Positions 1 through 7,530 of a stretch of 64,000 bases of DNA are shown here, piece by piece (position 1 is the stretch's first letter; every line of letters begins with the position of its first letter). Both the position numbers and the translations under genes were made by a program. The stretch is from the NCBI GenBank assembly GCA_016285075.1, contig JAEEQB010000006.1:1-64000 (forward strand), read 5' to 3'. A model generated the notes under the pieces. That model was not told where the DNA came from. It searched no databases and was given only the letters and a program-made list of their open reading frames with translations. The DNA is from Prevotella sp. (GTDB taxonomy: Bacteria; Bacteroidota; Bacteroidia; Bacteroidales; Bacteroidaceae).

Positions 1-427
1 CCGAAGCGTCAACAAAAACAGCACAGCTTTTTCGCTTGTGTCTATCGATTCAGTAAGACTACAAAACAATTGTCTACTGTTTCAGCTAATGAAGAGAAAA
101 AGTGTCTAGTCGAATCAGGAAAAGTCATTTGCGCTTAGGCGAGGAAATTTTGCGTATAGGCACAAGGTGTTTTGCGTATAGGCGCAAGGTGTTTTGCGTA
201 TAGGCAAAAGCGTTTTTGCTACCACCTTTCTCCCGTCTACCTTGGACCTTGCACCAACGAAGCCCCGTCCTCTCACCCCTGAAGCACGGCTGAGGTGGGC
301 GATCACGGGGTTGCTCAGCATGCAGATGGATAACAAAAGGAAAATGGACATGGCTACTTTCATATTGAAAAAACGTAAACATGGTTAAATCTGCTATCAT
401 CTGTACGTTTATTATGCCGAAAAGCTG
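1..427. other. Intergenic left edge with no convincing gene
   Basis: No gene could be supported here. Frame 1 is open from the window edge to a stop at 136-138 (45 codons), so the 3' end of a truncated gene cannot be excluded, but the residues match nothing I recognise. On the minus strand an 82-codon frame (115-363) begins with a signal-peptide-like stretch, yet its C-terminal half is read out of the repeat array at 129-217 and no TAnnTTTG promoter precedes it. The array and the promoter of the next gene are listed separately. Confidence 0.5.
129..217. repeat. Array A: TTTTGCGTATAGGC-type repeats, period 21-22
   Basis: Four units built on TTTGCG-n4/5-GGC follow each other. The GCG trinucleotides lie at 132, 153, 175 and 197, giving spacings of 21, 22 and 22. 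The two central units are almost identical (TTTTGCGTATAGGCxCAAGG). The last reads TTTTGC-GTATAG-GCAAAA, a 6+6 inverted repeat, so the unit is a degenerate palindrome. There are no spacers, so this is not CRISPR. Confidence 0.75.
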
Positions 428-435
428 TATCTTTG
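428..435 (+). promoter_or_regulatory. -7 promoter element (TATCTTTG) of the MutS-like gene
   Basis: TATCTTTG matches the Bacteroidota TAnnTTTG element and lies 25 bases before the ATG at 460. The in-frame TTG at 433 that would extend the gene falls inside this element, which argues for the ATG start. Confidence 0.7.
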
Positions 436-459
436 CGGTTCATAACAAAAAAACAAAGT

Positions 460-2268
460 ATGGCACCCAAAGAACTGTACACAAAGCGTATCACTGAGCT
501 GACAGCAGAGATAAAACAACTGAACAAGTATAACCACCTGGTGGTTGTATTAGAGTTGTTGGCAGTGGCGATGGCCATTGCTTGCATAGTGCTATATACT
601 ACGTGGAATGGTGGCATCGTGGCGTTGGCAGGCGCGTTGCTGAGCATTGTCATATATGTGGCGATACGCTGGAAAGACAGCAGAAACAGCAGAATGTCGG
701 AGGAGAAAGAGAGTATGCGCAGCGTCTACCAAAAAGAGCTGGATTATCTTCGTGGCGACTACTCTGGATTCTCATCTGGCGAGCAGTATCTCAATCCCCA
801 CCATGAGTTCACCCTCGACCTCGACATATTCGGGCCTCAATCACTGTTTCATCGCATCAACCGTACTGTCACCTCTGGTGGCAGTGATTTTCTTGCCAAA
901 GAACTGGCTGAGACAAGGGTACGGACGAAAGCAGAAATAGAACAACGTAAAGAGGCCATCAGCGAACTGGCAGAGAGGGAGCCGTTGCGCACAGCATTCC
1001 TTGCCGGAGCTCTTGGAAAGCACGTCCGTACTGACGAGGTGCTGAAGGCTCTCAGTGAAATGAAAACCATTCACATTTCCCACTTGGCAGCCAGCAACAT
1101 ATCGTACATTCTATCCATAGTGAGCATTATCGTATTCTATGGATTGCTGGCGGGAGCCATCTTCGGCCCGTTGTCAGGAACACTACCTTTGCTTTGGGTG
1201 CTGTTTCAGATAACGGCAGTCTACCTTGTCTTCGGAAGGACACTGAAGCGAGTTCATCAGAGCATAAACATGATCCTGCCGCGTCTGTCCTCCTATGTCA
1301 ATATGATTATGCAGATTGTCACTTCTGATTTGGAAAGCCAGGAAACCCGCAGCATCATCAGCCAGTTGTCCGACAACAATCAAGATGCCATGAAGTCCTT
1401 CCGCCTGTTGAAAGGTATCATCAGCGACCTCGACCAGCGTAATGAGATATGGGTACCCATCTCCAATGCGCTCTATCTGGCTGACTATTTCATCGTGAGA
1501 CGTTTCCTTCTTTGGCAAGACCGCTATATGACGCACGTTGACGAATGGATAGCCGCGGTCAGCCACTTCGATGCACTGGTATCGATGGCCACGTTCCGAT
1601 ACAACGAGCCTTCCGCAACAGATGCAGAAATCGTCGAAAAGGACGAGGTGGTCTATGAAACGCGCGGACTCTATCACCCTTTCCTCGGAGTCAAAGCCGT
1701 GCGTAATGACTTTACCATCACCGACCAGCACTACTACATCATCACCGGAGCAAACATGGCAGGAAAGAGCACCTTCCTACGTTCCGTAGGCATCAACTAC
1801 GTGCTGGCCACCTGCGGTATGCCTGTCTTTGCCGATAGCCTGCGCATATCGCTCTTCTCGCTCTTCAGCAGCATGCGCACCACCGATGACCTTGCCCATG
1901 GCATCAGCTACTTCAACGCAGAACTGCTACGACTGCAGCAGCTCATCGAGGTCTGTAGGGAAAACCGTCACACGCTCATCATCCTTGACGAAATCCTAAA
2001 AGGCACCAACTCGCTCGACAAACTCAATGGTTCGCGTCTGTTCCTGCAGTCCGTCACTACGCTTCCTATTACTGGCATCATTGCCACCCACGACCTTGAA
2101 ATCTCGAAAATGCAGCAAGAGTGTCCTGAACGTTTCCATAACTACTGCTTCGAGATCCAGCTCTCGGACGAGATCACCTATACCTACCAGCTTACAGAGG
2201 GTGTGGCTCGTAACCAAAATGCAACCTATCTTCTGAAGAATATTATAAGGCAGTTGGCTCCAGCTTAG
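460..2268 (+). CDS. Membrane-anchored MutS-family ATPase
   Basis: A 602-residue MutS-family protein. The C-terminal third holds the MutS ATPase domain: Walker A GANMAGKST near residues 429-437 and a Walker B-like LIILDEI near 505, followed by a GTNS segment as in MutS. The N-terminal mismatch-binding domain of classical MutS is missing. Instead there are two hydrophobic helices near residues 27-47 and 52-71 and two more near 213-235 and 240-260, so the protein is probably in the inner membrane with the ATPase in the cytoplasm. No MutS2 Smr nuclease domain is visible. The ATG at 460 is chosen because the upstream in-frame TTG sits in the promoter. It appears to be a single-gene transcript, followed by a new promoter at 2333. 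Its role is unknown to me; mismatch repair should not be assumed. Confidence 0.85.
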   Translation: MAPKELYTKRITELTAEIKQLNKYNHLVVVLELLAVAMAIACIVLYTTWNGGIVALAGALLSIVIYVAIRWKDSRNSRMSEEKESMRSVYQKELDYLRGDYSGFSSGEQYLNPHHEFTLDLDIFGPQSLFHRINRTVTSGGSDFLAKELAETRVRTKAEIEQRKEAISELAEREPLRTAFLAGALGKHVRTDEVLKALSEMKTIHISHLAASNISYILSIVSIIVFYGLLAGAIFGPLSGTLPLLWVLFQITAVYLVFGRTLKRVHQSINMILPRLSSYVNMIMQIVTSDLESQETRSIISQLSDNNQDAMKSFRLLKGIISDLDQRNEIWVPISNALYLADYFIVRRFLLWQDRYMTHVDEWIAAVSHFDALVSMATFRYNEPSATDAEIVEKDEVVYETRGLYHPFLGVKAVRNDFTITDQHYYIITGANMAGKSTFLRSVGINYVLATCGMPVFADSLRISLFSLFSSMRTTDDLAHGISYFNAELLRLQQLIEVCRENRHTLIILDEILKGTNSLDKLNGSRLFLQSVTTLPITGIIATHDLEISKMQQECPERFHNYCFEIQLSDEITYTYQLTEGVARNQNATYLLKNIIRQLAPA

Positions 2269-2332
2269 CCTTTTTTTTATGATTTTTCCAAATTATTAGG
2301 AAATAAATATGCGGAAAGCGAGGAAAAATGAC

Positions 2333-2340
2333 TACCTTTG
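2333..2340 (+). promoter_or_regulatory. -7 promoter element (TACCTTTG) of the M6 protease gene
   Basis: TACCTTTG ends 28 bases before the ATG at 2369 and fits the TAnnTTTG consensus. No clear -33 box is seen. Confidence 0.65.
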
Positions 2341-2368
2341 TGGCTGAATTACAAATGATGAAGAAAGA

Positions 2369-4030
2369 ATGTACAACATACACACACAATACAAAAGAAC
2401 AAGTTTCATCGCCATCCTGCTGACGATTGCCATAACGGTGCTGGCTGTCCCTGCCAAACGAGGCATATGGCAGCAGCTGACGTTGAAGGACGGAACCACT
2501 GTAAGGGCTGAGTTGCGAGGAGACGAATCATTCCACTATTGGCTGACGGACGATGGCTCATACATCGCTGATCAGGGTGACGGATATGCCAAGGTGGAAG
2601 ATGTTGATGCATGGAAAGCACGAGGACAATTCCAGTCAGCAAAAGCAAGAGCCAGAAGGGCTGCCCGCAGACAGATTCACGGTTTCCCATCCTTCACGGG
2701 AAAGAAACGGGGCCTGCTCATCTTGGTTGAGTTCAGCAATTCGAAGTTCAACAGCGAGCACGATATAGCATTCTATGAAAATGTAGCTAATAAGGTGGGG
2801 TTCACATCGAAAGAAGGTTTCTCGGGCTCCGTACACGACTATTTTCTTGATCAGAGCAACGGCCTGTTTGACCTGACATTCGACGTGGTGGGTCCTGTCA
2901 AGCTGAAGCACGACTATTCCTACTACGGCCAGAACGACGGCGACGGATATGACATGCGCCCAGGCGAGATGATAGCAGAAGCCGTTCAAGCGGCTGACCA
3001 ATGGGTGAACTATGCAGACTACGACTGGAACGGCAACGGGCAGGTGGACATGGTGATGGTGATCTATGCTGGCAAGGGTGAAGCCGACGGTGGCAATGCA
3101 AACACCATATGGCCTCACGAATGGGAACTGTCCAGCAGTGACTATCATAAAGTCAAGAAACTTGACGGAATGACTATCGACATCTATGCCTGTGCCAACG
3201 AGATAAGCTCAAACAAAAGTACTGGCATCGGCACCATCTGTCACGAGTTCTCCCACTGCCTGGGACTGCCTGACATGTATGACCTCTACGGAAACAATTA
3301 TGGCATGGGGTCATGGTCGGTCATGGACAACGGCACTTACAGTGGTGACGGTTACTGCCCTTCCGGCTATACCAGCTTCGAGAAGATGTCGTGCGGATGG
3401 TTAGAGCCTGTGGTGCTGACCAACGACACCATCATAGACAACCTGAAACCACTGTCGAGGGGAGGTGAGGCCTATCTGCTGCCAAACGAAGGGTGTCAGG
3501 ATGAATATTATCTGATAGAGAACCGACAGCAGAAAGGATGGGATGCCTTCCTTCCGGGAAGAGGGCTGCTCATCCTGCACGTTGACTACGACGAGAATGT
3601 ATGGTTCCAGAATGAAGTAAACAGTACTTTGAAGCAGAAAGTCCTTTCGGGGAACGACCATCAGCGTTGTACCATTTTCCACGCTGACAACTCTACGAAA
3701 AAGGAGGCTAACGACCTATACCCTTTCGATGAGAACAACAGTCTTACTGCCATCTCAAGTCCTGCTGCCACGCTGTACAACAAGAATGTGGACGGGACAA
3801 GAAACATGGGGAAAAGCATCACAGCCATCACCCAGAACAACGATGGCACCATATCCTTTGTCATCGGTCCCCAGCAGTTTGTGGAAGATGGCATCACCAC
3901 TCCACACGCCCCCAGCCTCCTTCCACATTCCTCTGCCATCTACAGCCTCGACGGGCGCTATCTAGGCAACGACCTGCAACGGTTGAAGTCCGGTCTCTAC
4001 ATCGTGGGCGGAAAGAAATTCGTAAAATGA
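2369..4030 (+). CDS. Secreted M6-family zinc metalloprotease
   Basis: A 553-residue exported protease. An N-terminal signal peptide (hydrophobic core near residues 13-27, ending LAVPA) is followed by the M6 domain. The zinc-binding motif HEFSHCLGLPD (HExxHxxGxxD) lies near residues 291-301, with a downstream met-turn-like GSWSVMDNG. Families with this motif include immune inhibitor A-like peptidases. The last ~35 residues (YSLDGRYLGNDLQRLKSGLY, then a GGKKFVK ending) look like the short C-terminal sorting tails common on Bacteroidota surface or secreted proteins, and suggest type IX-like sorting. That system is not in this window, so sorting is inferred. The next gene starts 17 bases after the stop and may be cotranscribed. 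The start ATG at 2369 follows a GAAGAAAGA purine tract. Confidence 0.85.
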   Translation: MYNIHTQYKRTSFIAILLTIAITVLAVPAKRGIWQQLTLKDGTTVRAELRGDESFHYWLTDDGSYIADQGDGYAKVEDVDAWKARGQFQSAKARARRAARRQIHGFPSFTGKKRGLLILVEFSNSKFNSEHDIAFYENVANKVGFTSKEGFSGSVHDYFLDQSNGLFDLTFDVVGPVKLKHDYSYYGQNDGDGYDMRPGEMIAEAVQAADQWVNYADYDWNGNGQVDMVMVIYAGKGEADGGNANTIWPHEWELSSSDYHKVKKLDGMTIDIYACANEISSNKSTGIGTICHEFSHCLGLPDMYDLYGNNYGMGSWSVMDNGTYSGDGYCPSGYTSFEKMSCGWLEPVVLTNDTIIDNLKPLSRGGEAYLLPNEGCQDEYYLIENRQQKGWDAFLPGRGLLILHVDYDENVWFQNEVNSTLKQKVLSGNDHQRCTIFHADNSTKKEANDLYPFDENNSLTAISSPAATLYNKNVDGTRNMGKSITAITQNNDGTISFVIGPQQFVEDGITTPHAPSLLPHSSAIYSLDGRYLGNDLQRLKSGLYIVGGKKFVK

Positions 4031-4046
4031 CCTGAAGCTTTGCACT

Positions 4047-5054
4047 ATGGAAGCAAAAAGCATACTCGGAAACATCACCAAGACATTGCTGCCCTTCATC
4101 CTGGGCGGTGCGATACTCTGGTGGATGTATCGCGGTGAGGACTTTTCTTCCATCAGTCATGTGCTGACCCATGAGATGAACTGGACTTGGATGCTACTGT
4201 CGTTCCCCTTCGGCATCATGGCACAGATGTTCCGTGGCTGGCGATGGAAGCAGACGCTTGACCCCATTGGCGAGCATCCCCGTGCATCGACATGCATTCA
4301 TGCCGTTTTCATCAGCTATGCTGCCAGTCTGGTCATTCCCCGCATCGGGGAGTTCACACGCTGCGGTGTGCTGAAACGCTACGATGGCGTGACCTTCTCC
4401 AAGGCACTGGGCACAGTGGTGACTGAACGGGCCATCGACACGCTCATCGTGATCCTCTATTCAGGTCTGATTCTACTGATAGAGGTAAGCGTATTTGGCA
4501 CCTTTTTCCAAAAGACGGGCACCAGCCTCGACCGCATCCTCGGCGGTTTCTCGCTGACAGGTTGGCTCGTGACTGCTGTCTGTGGAGCAGCAGCACTTGT
4601 ACTGTTGCATCTGCTGCTGAAGGACCTCCTTATATATAATAAGGTAAAGATGACGCTGAGGGGTATCTGGGAGGGCGTGCTTTCGCTGAAAGGCGTCAAG
4701 AACCTGCCGCTCTACCTGTTTTTCTCTATCGGCATCTGGGTGATGTACTTCCTGCATTACTATCTCACCTTCTTCTGCTTCAGCTTCACGGCCGGACTGG
4801 GCATTGGCTGTGCGCTGGTGTCTTTTGTGGTAGCCAACTTTGCCGTTATCGTTCCTACCCCAAATGGTGCAGGTCCCTGGCATTTTGCCATCAAGACCAT
4901 GCTCATTCTCTATGGTGTTGCCGATGAACAGGCTCTTTGGTTTGTCCTCATCGTGCATTCAGTCCAGACCCTCCTGGTCATCGCCCTCGGCATCTATGCC
5001 TGGGTAGCCCTCTCGTTTACGAAAATACAAAAGAACGTCATAAAGACAAAATAA
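4047..5054 (+). CDS. Flippase-like (LPG synthase TM region/UPF0104) membrane protein
   Basis: A 335-residue polytopic inner-membrane protein of the family sharing the transmembrane region of lysylphosphatidylglycerol synthase (UPF0104/YbhN-like). Characteristic pieces are the N-terminal MFRGWRWK segment, SLVIPRIGEFTRCGVL near residues 90-105, and VPTPNGAGPWHF near 270. The LPG synthase catalytic domain is absent, so it should not be called MprF. Family members have been linked to flipping or transferring lipid-linked groups; the substrate here is unknown. It lies 16 bases downstream of the protease stop, on the same strand, consistent with cotranscription. The tail is basic (KIQKNVIKTK). Confidence 0.8.
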   Translation: MEAKSILGNITKTLLPFILGGAILWWMYRGEDFSSISHVLTHEMNWTWMLLSFPFGIMAQMFRGWRWKQTLDPIGEHPRASTCIHAVFISYAASLVIPRIGEFTRCGVLKRYDGVTFSKALGTVVTERAIDTLIVILYSGLILLIEVSVFGTFFQKTGTSLDRILGGFSLTGWLVTAVCGAAALVLLHLLLKDLLIYNKVKMTLRGIWEGVLSLKGVKNLPLYLFFSIGIWVMYFLHYYLTFFCFSFTAGLGIGCALVSFVVANFAVIVPTPNGAGPWHFAIKTMLILYGVADEQALWFVLIVHSVQTLLVIALGIYAWVALSFTKIQKNVIKTK

Positions 5055-5097
5055 CAGTTTTTTGACATAAATACGTTTATTCAATAACTAAACAGCT

Positions 5098-6555
5098 ATG
5101 AGTGAAATTAAGAATCTGAACCCAGCGTGCATCTGGAAGAACTTCTATGCACTGACACAAGTTCCACGTCCTTCAGGACATTTGGAGAAAATACAGCAGT
5201 TCCTGCTCGACTTTGCCAAGGAGACAGGTATCGAGGCCTTCAAGGATCCTGCAGACAATATCGTGATGCGCAAGCCCGCTTCTCCTGGCATGGAGAAGAA
5301 AAAGGGTGTCATCCTGCAGGCTCACATGGACATGGTTCCCCAGAAGACCCCAGAGTCGACACATAACTTCGAAACAGACCCCATCCAGCCGTGGATTGAT
5401 GGTGAGTGGGTGAAGGCCAAGGGCACTACCCTCGGCGCTGACAATGGTCTGGGAGTGGCTGCCATCATGGCCATCATGGAAGACAAGACCCTGAAGCACG
5501 GCCCCATCGAGGCACTGATTACTGCCGACGAGGAGACTGGTATGTTTGGCGCCAATGCCCTGCCAGCAGGTGAGCTGAATGGCGATATCCTCTTGAACCT
5601 CGACTCTGAGCACTGGGGCAAGTTCGTCATCGGCTCTGCCGGTGGTATCGACATCACCGCTACCCTCGACTATAAGGAGGTGGAGACCGATGCTGACGAT
5701 GCTGCCGTAAAGGTCACCGTGAAAGGTCTGCGCGGCGGACACAGTGGCCTGGAGATCCATGAGGGTCGCGGCAACGCCAACAAACTGCTGGTGCGTCTCG
5801 TCCGTGAAGCCATCGAGGAGTGCGAGGCCCGTCTGGCCTGCTGGCAGGGTGGCAACATGCGCAACGCCATCCCCTTCAAGGCCGAGGCGGTGCTTACACT
5901 GCCAAAAGAGAATGTTGCAGCCTTGAAAGAACTGGCTCAGGACTGGCTAGCGGACTTTACCGACGAATACAAAGGTATTGAGAGCGGTATCGAGGTAATC
6001 TGCGAGGATGTGGAGACACCAAAGACGGAAGTGCCTGTAGAAATCCAAGACAACCTCATCAATGCCATCTACGGCTGTCACGATGGCGTCATCCGTATGA
6101 TTCCCTCCTACCCCAGCGTAGTTGAGACATCCAGCAACCTCGCCATCATCAACATCGGTGAAGGAAAGGCTTCGCTGAAGATTCTTGCCCGCAGTAGCCG
6201 TGAGGACATGAAGGACTATATCGTGAAAACCCTCGAGAGCTGTTTCAACATGGCAGGCATGAAGGTAGAGACTGCCGGTTCTTATGGCGGATGGGACCCC
6301 AACCCCGAGTCTGAGATCCTGCATCTGTTGCTAAAGGAATACAAGGAACTCTTTGGCGAGGATGGCATCATCCAGGTAGACCATGCCGGACTGGAGTGTT
6401 CCATTATCCTCGGCAAGTATCCACACCTCGACGTAGTGAGCTTCGGCCCCACGATGAAGTCGCCCCACACCACTACGGAGCGTGCTCTCATCAAGACGGT
6501 CGAGCCCTTCTGGCAACTACTGAAGAAAGCCCTGGAGGATATTCCCGAGAAGTAA
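5098..6555 (+). CDS. pepD: Aminoacyl-histidine dipeptidase (Xaa-His, M20/M28 type)
   Basis: A 485-residue cytosolic metallodipeptidase expected to cleave Xaa-His and similar dipeptides. Metal-ligand and catalytic motifs of the PepD group are present: AHMDMVPQ near residue 75, GADNGLGVAA near 114, ADEETGMFGA near 144, and LNLDSE near 166. The lid/dimerisation region contains GLRGGHSGLEIHEGRGNAN. The C-terminal HTTTERALI region supplies the last histidine ligand. Length is normal for the family. No signal peptide. The gap from the previous gene (43 bases) contains no clear TAnnTTTG element. A perfect 15-bp hairpin follows the stop codon. Confidence 0.93.
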   Translation: MSEIKNLNPACIWKNFYALTQVPRPSGHLEKIQQFLLDFAKETGIEAFKDPADNIVMRKPASPGMEKKKGVILQAHMDMVPQKTPESTHNFETDPIQPWIDGEWVKAKGTTLGADNGLGVAAIMAIMEDKTLKHGPIEALITADEETGMFGANALPAGELNGDILLNLDSEHWGKFVIGSAGGIDITATLDYKEVETDADDAAVKVTVKGLRGGHSGLEIHEGRGNANKLLVRLVREAIEECEARLACWQGGNMRNAIPFKAEAVLTLPKENVAALKELAQDWLADFTDEYKGIESGIEVICEDVETPKTEVPVEIQDNLINAIYGCHDGVIRMIPSYPSVVETSSNLAIINIGEGKASLKILARSSREDMKDYIVKTLESCFNMAGMKVETAGSYGGWDPNPESEILHLLLKEYKELFGEDGIIQVDHAGLECSIILGKYPHLDVVSFGPTMKSPHTTTERALIKTVEPFWQLLKKALEDIPEK

Positions 6556-6586
6556 GGAAAGTAAGAGTTTAGCAACATTTCATTTC

Positions 6587-6625
6587 TTCGCATGTCTTGG
6601 GACATCACTCCCCAAGACATGCGAA
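6587..6625. terminator. Perfect 15-bp inverted repeat after pepD
   Basis: TTCGCATGTCTTGGG at 6587-6601 is the exact reverse complement of 6611-6625, with a 9-base loop. It begins 31 bases after the pepD stop and is followed by an AT-rich stretch without a clean T-run, so it is either an imperfect intrinsic terminator or a processing/stability hairpin. It also covers the upstream ATG (6592) that could extend the sigma factor frame, which favours the later start at 6706. Confidence 0.6.
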
Positions 6626-6705
6626 TTATAAATCTTTCACAACTTTTCACCCTTCCGGGGTTGGCATTTCCGCCCTTTGCCTGTACTATATTAAAAAGCC
6701 ATATC

Positions 6706-7530
6706 ATGACAGGCCAGATAGAAGAATTCTACAGACAATACTACGACAGGCTGTTGTTAACCGCACGCACTCTACTGGGTAACGACGCGGAAGCCTATGA
6801 CATTGTCAGTGATGTCTTCACGGATTTGCTGACAAACGGAAAGACGCTGGACAGTCAACAGGCCGAAAACTATCTGATTGTTAGTGTGCGCAACAAGTGC
6901 CTAAACCTGCTGGAGCACCGACAGGTCGTGAAAAGGTCGGAAACAGCCCTGCCCGCCAATGCTGAGGATACAGAAGACGAAGATGAGGAACCACCGCTCA
7001 ACGAAGTTCTCCAATATATAGACACCCAGCTGCCGCCCAGAACACGGCGGGTTATGACACAGCGCTTCCTGGGGCAAAAGAAATACAACGAGATAGCCCA
7101 TAGCATGGGCATCAGCCGCTTTGCCGTCTACAAACACCTGTCGCAGGGCATCAGCCAACTACGAGCCCATTTCGCCTGGTACTACCTGGCGGTGGCACTG
7201 GTGCTGATATCCGGAGTTGCACTGGCCTACATACTCACCCGGCAACAGCCGCAGCGACAACCTGACAGCCACGTACAGCAGACCATAGAAGGCACGGAGG
7301 AGAGCACGCCGAATGTTGTTCACTACCAGAATGCCACCCTCGAAGTCATTCTCACCGACATTGCTGCCTACAACGGTGTAGAGTTGCGCTTTCTTGACGA
7401 CGATGCCCGGCAGCTCCGTCTCTTTTACGACTGGCACCCGTCAGAACCTATCAGCGACATCGTGAAAACGCTGGATATGTTCGAACATATAAGCATTGAA
7501 CTGCGCCAGCAAACCATCTACGTACAATGA
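6706..7530 (+). CDS. ECF sigma factor fused to a membrane helix and FecR-like C-terminal domain
   Basis: A 274-residue protein. Residues ~1-75 form sigma region 2 (FYRQYYDRLLLTARTLLG, then YDIVSDVFTDLLTNG). Residues ~100-155 form region 4 (LPPRTRRVMTQRFLGQKKYN, then GISRFAVYKHLSQGISQLR as helix-turn-helix). A single transmembrane helix follows near 157-178 (YYLAVALVLISGVALAYIL). The remaining ~75 residues resemble the FecR C-terminal/DUF4974 module, with its N-ATLEVILTDIAAY and IVKTLDMFEHISIE repeats and the terminal TIYV. That part should face the periplasm. Ordinary Bacteroidota ECF factors end after region 4 and rely on a separate FecR-type anti-sigma factor; here both appear in one chain. 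The stop overlaps the next start (ATGA at 7527-7530), implying translational coupling. The start at 6706 matches the usual N-terminus of the family. Confidence 0.85.
   Translation: MTGQIEEFYRQYYDRLLLTARTLLGNDAEAYDIVSDVFTDLLTNGKTLDSQQAENYLIVSVRNKCLNLLEHRQVVKRSETALPANAEDTEDEDEEPPLNEVLQYIDTQLPPRTRRVMTQRFLGQKKYNEIAHSMGISRFAVYKHLSQGISQLRAHFAWYYLAVALVLISGVALAYILTRQQPQRQPDSHVQQTIEGTEESTPNVVHYQNATLEVILTDIAAYNGVELRFLDDDARQLRLFYDWHPSEPISDIVKTLDMFEHISIELRQQTIYVQ

Noticed and set aside
129..217. CRISPR-like direct repeats
   Set aside because: Units are contiguous with no variable spacers and no cas genes are nearby; the same applies to the arrays at 10286, 26760 and 41136.
115..363. 82-residue minus-strand frame with a signal-peptide-like start
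   Set aside because: Much of it is read from repeat array A, there is no TAnnTTTG promoter, and the mature part has no recognisable features. Kept only as a remark.
433..459. TTG start extending the MutS-like protein by nine residues
   Set aside because: The TTG lies inside the TATCTTTG promoter element, so it would not be transcribed.
6592..6705. Upstream ATG start for the sigma factor
   Set aside because: It lies inside the perfect hairpin after pepD and would add 38 residues not expected in the family.
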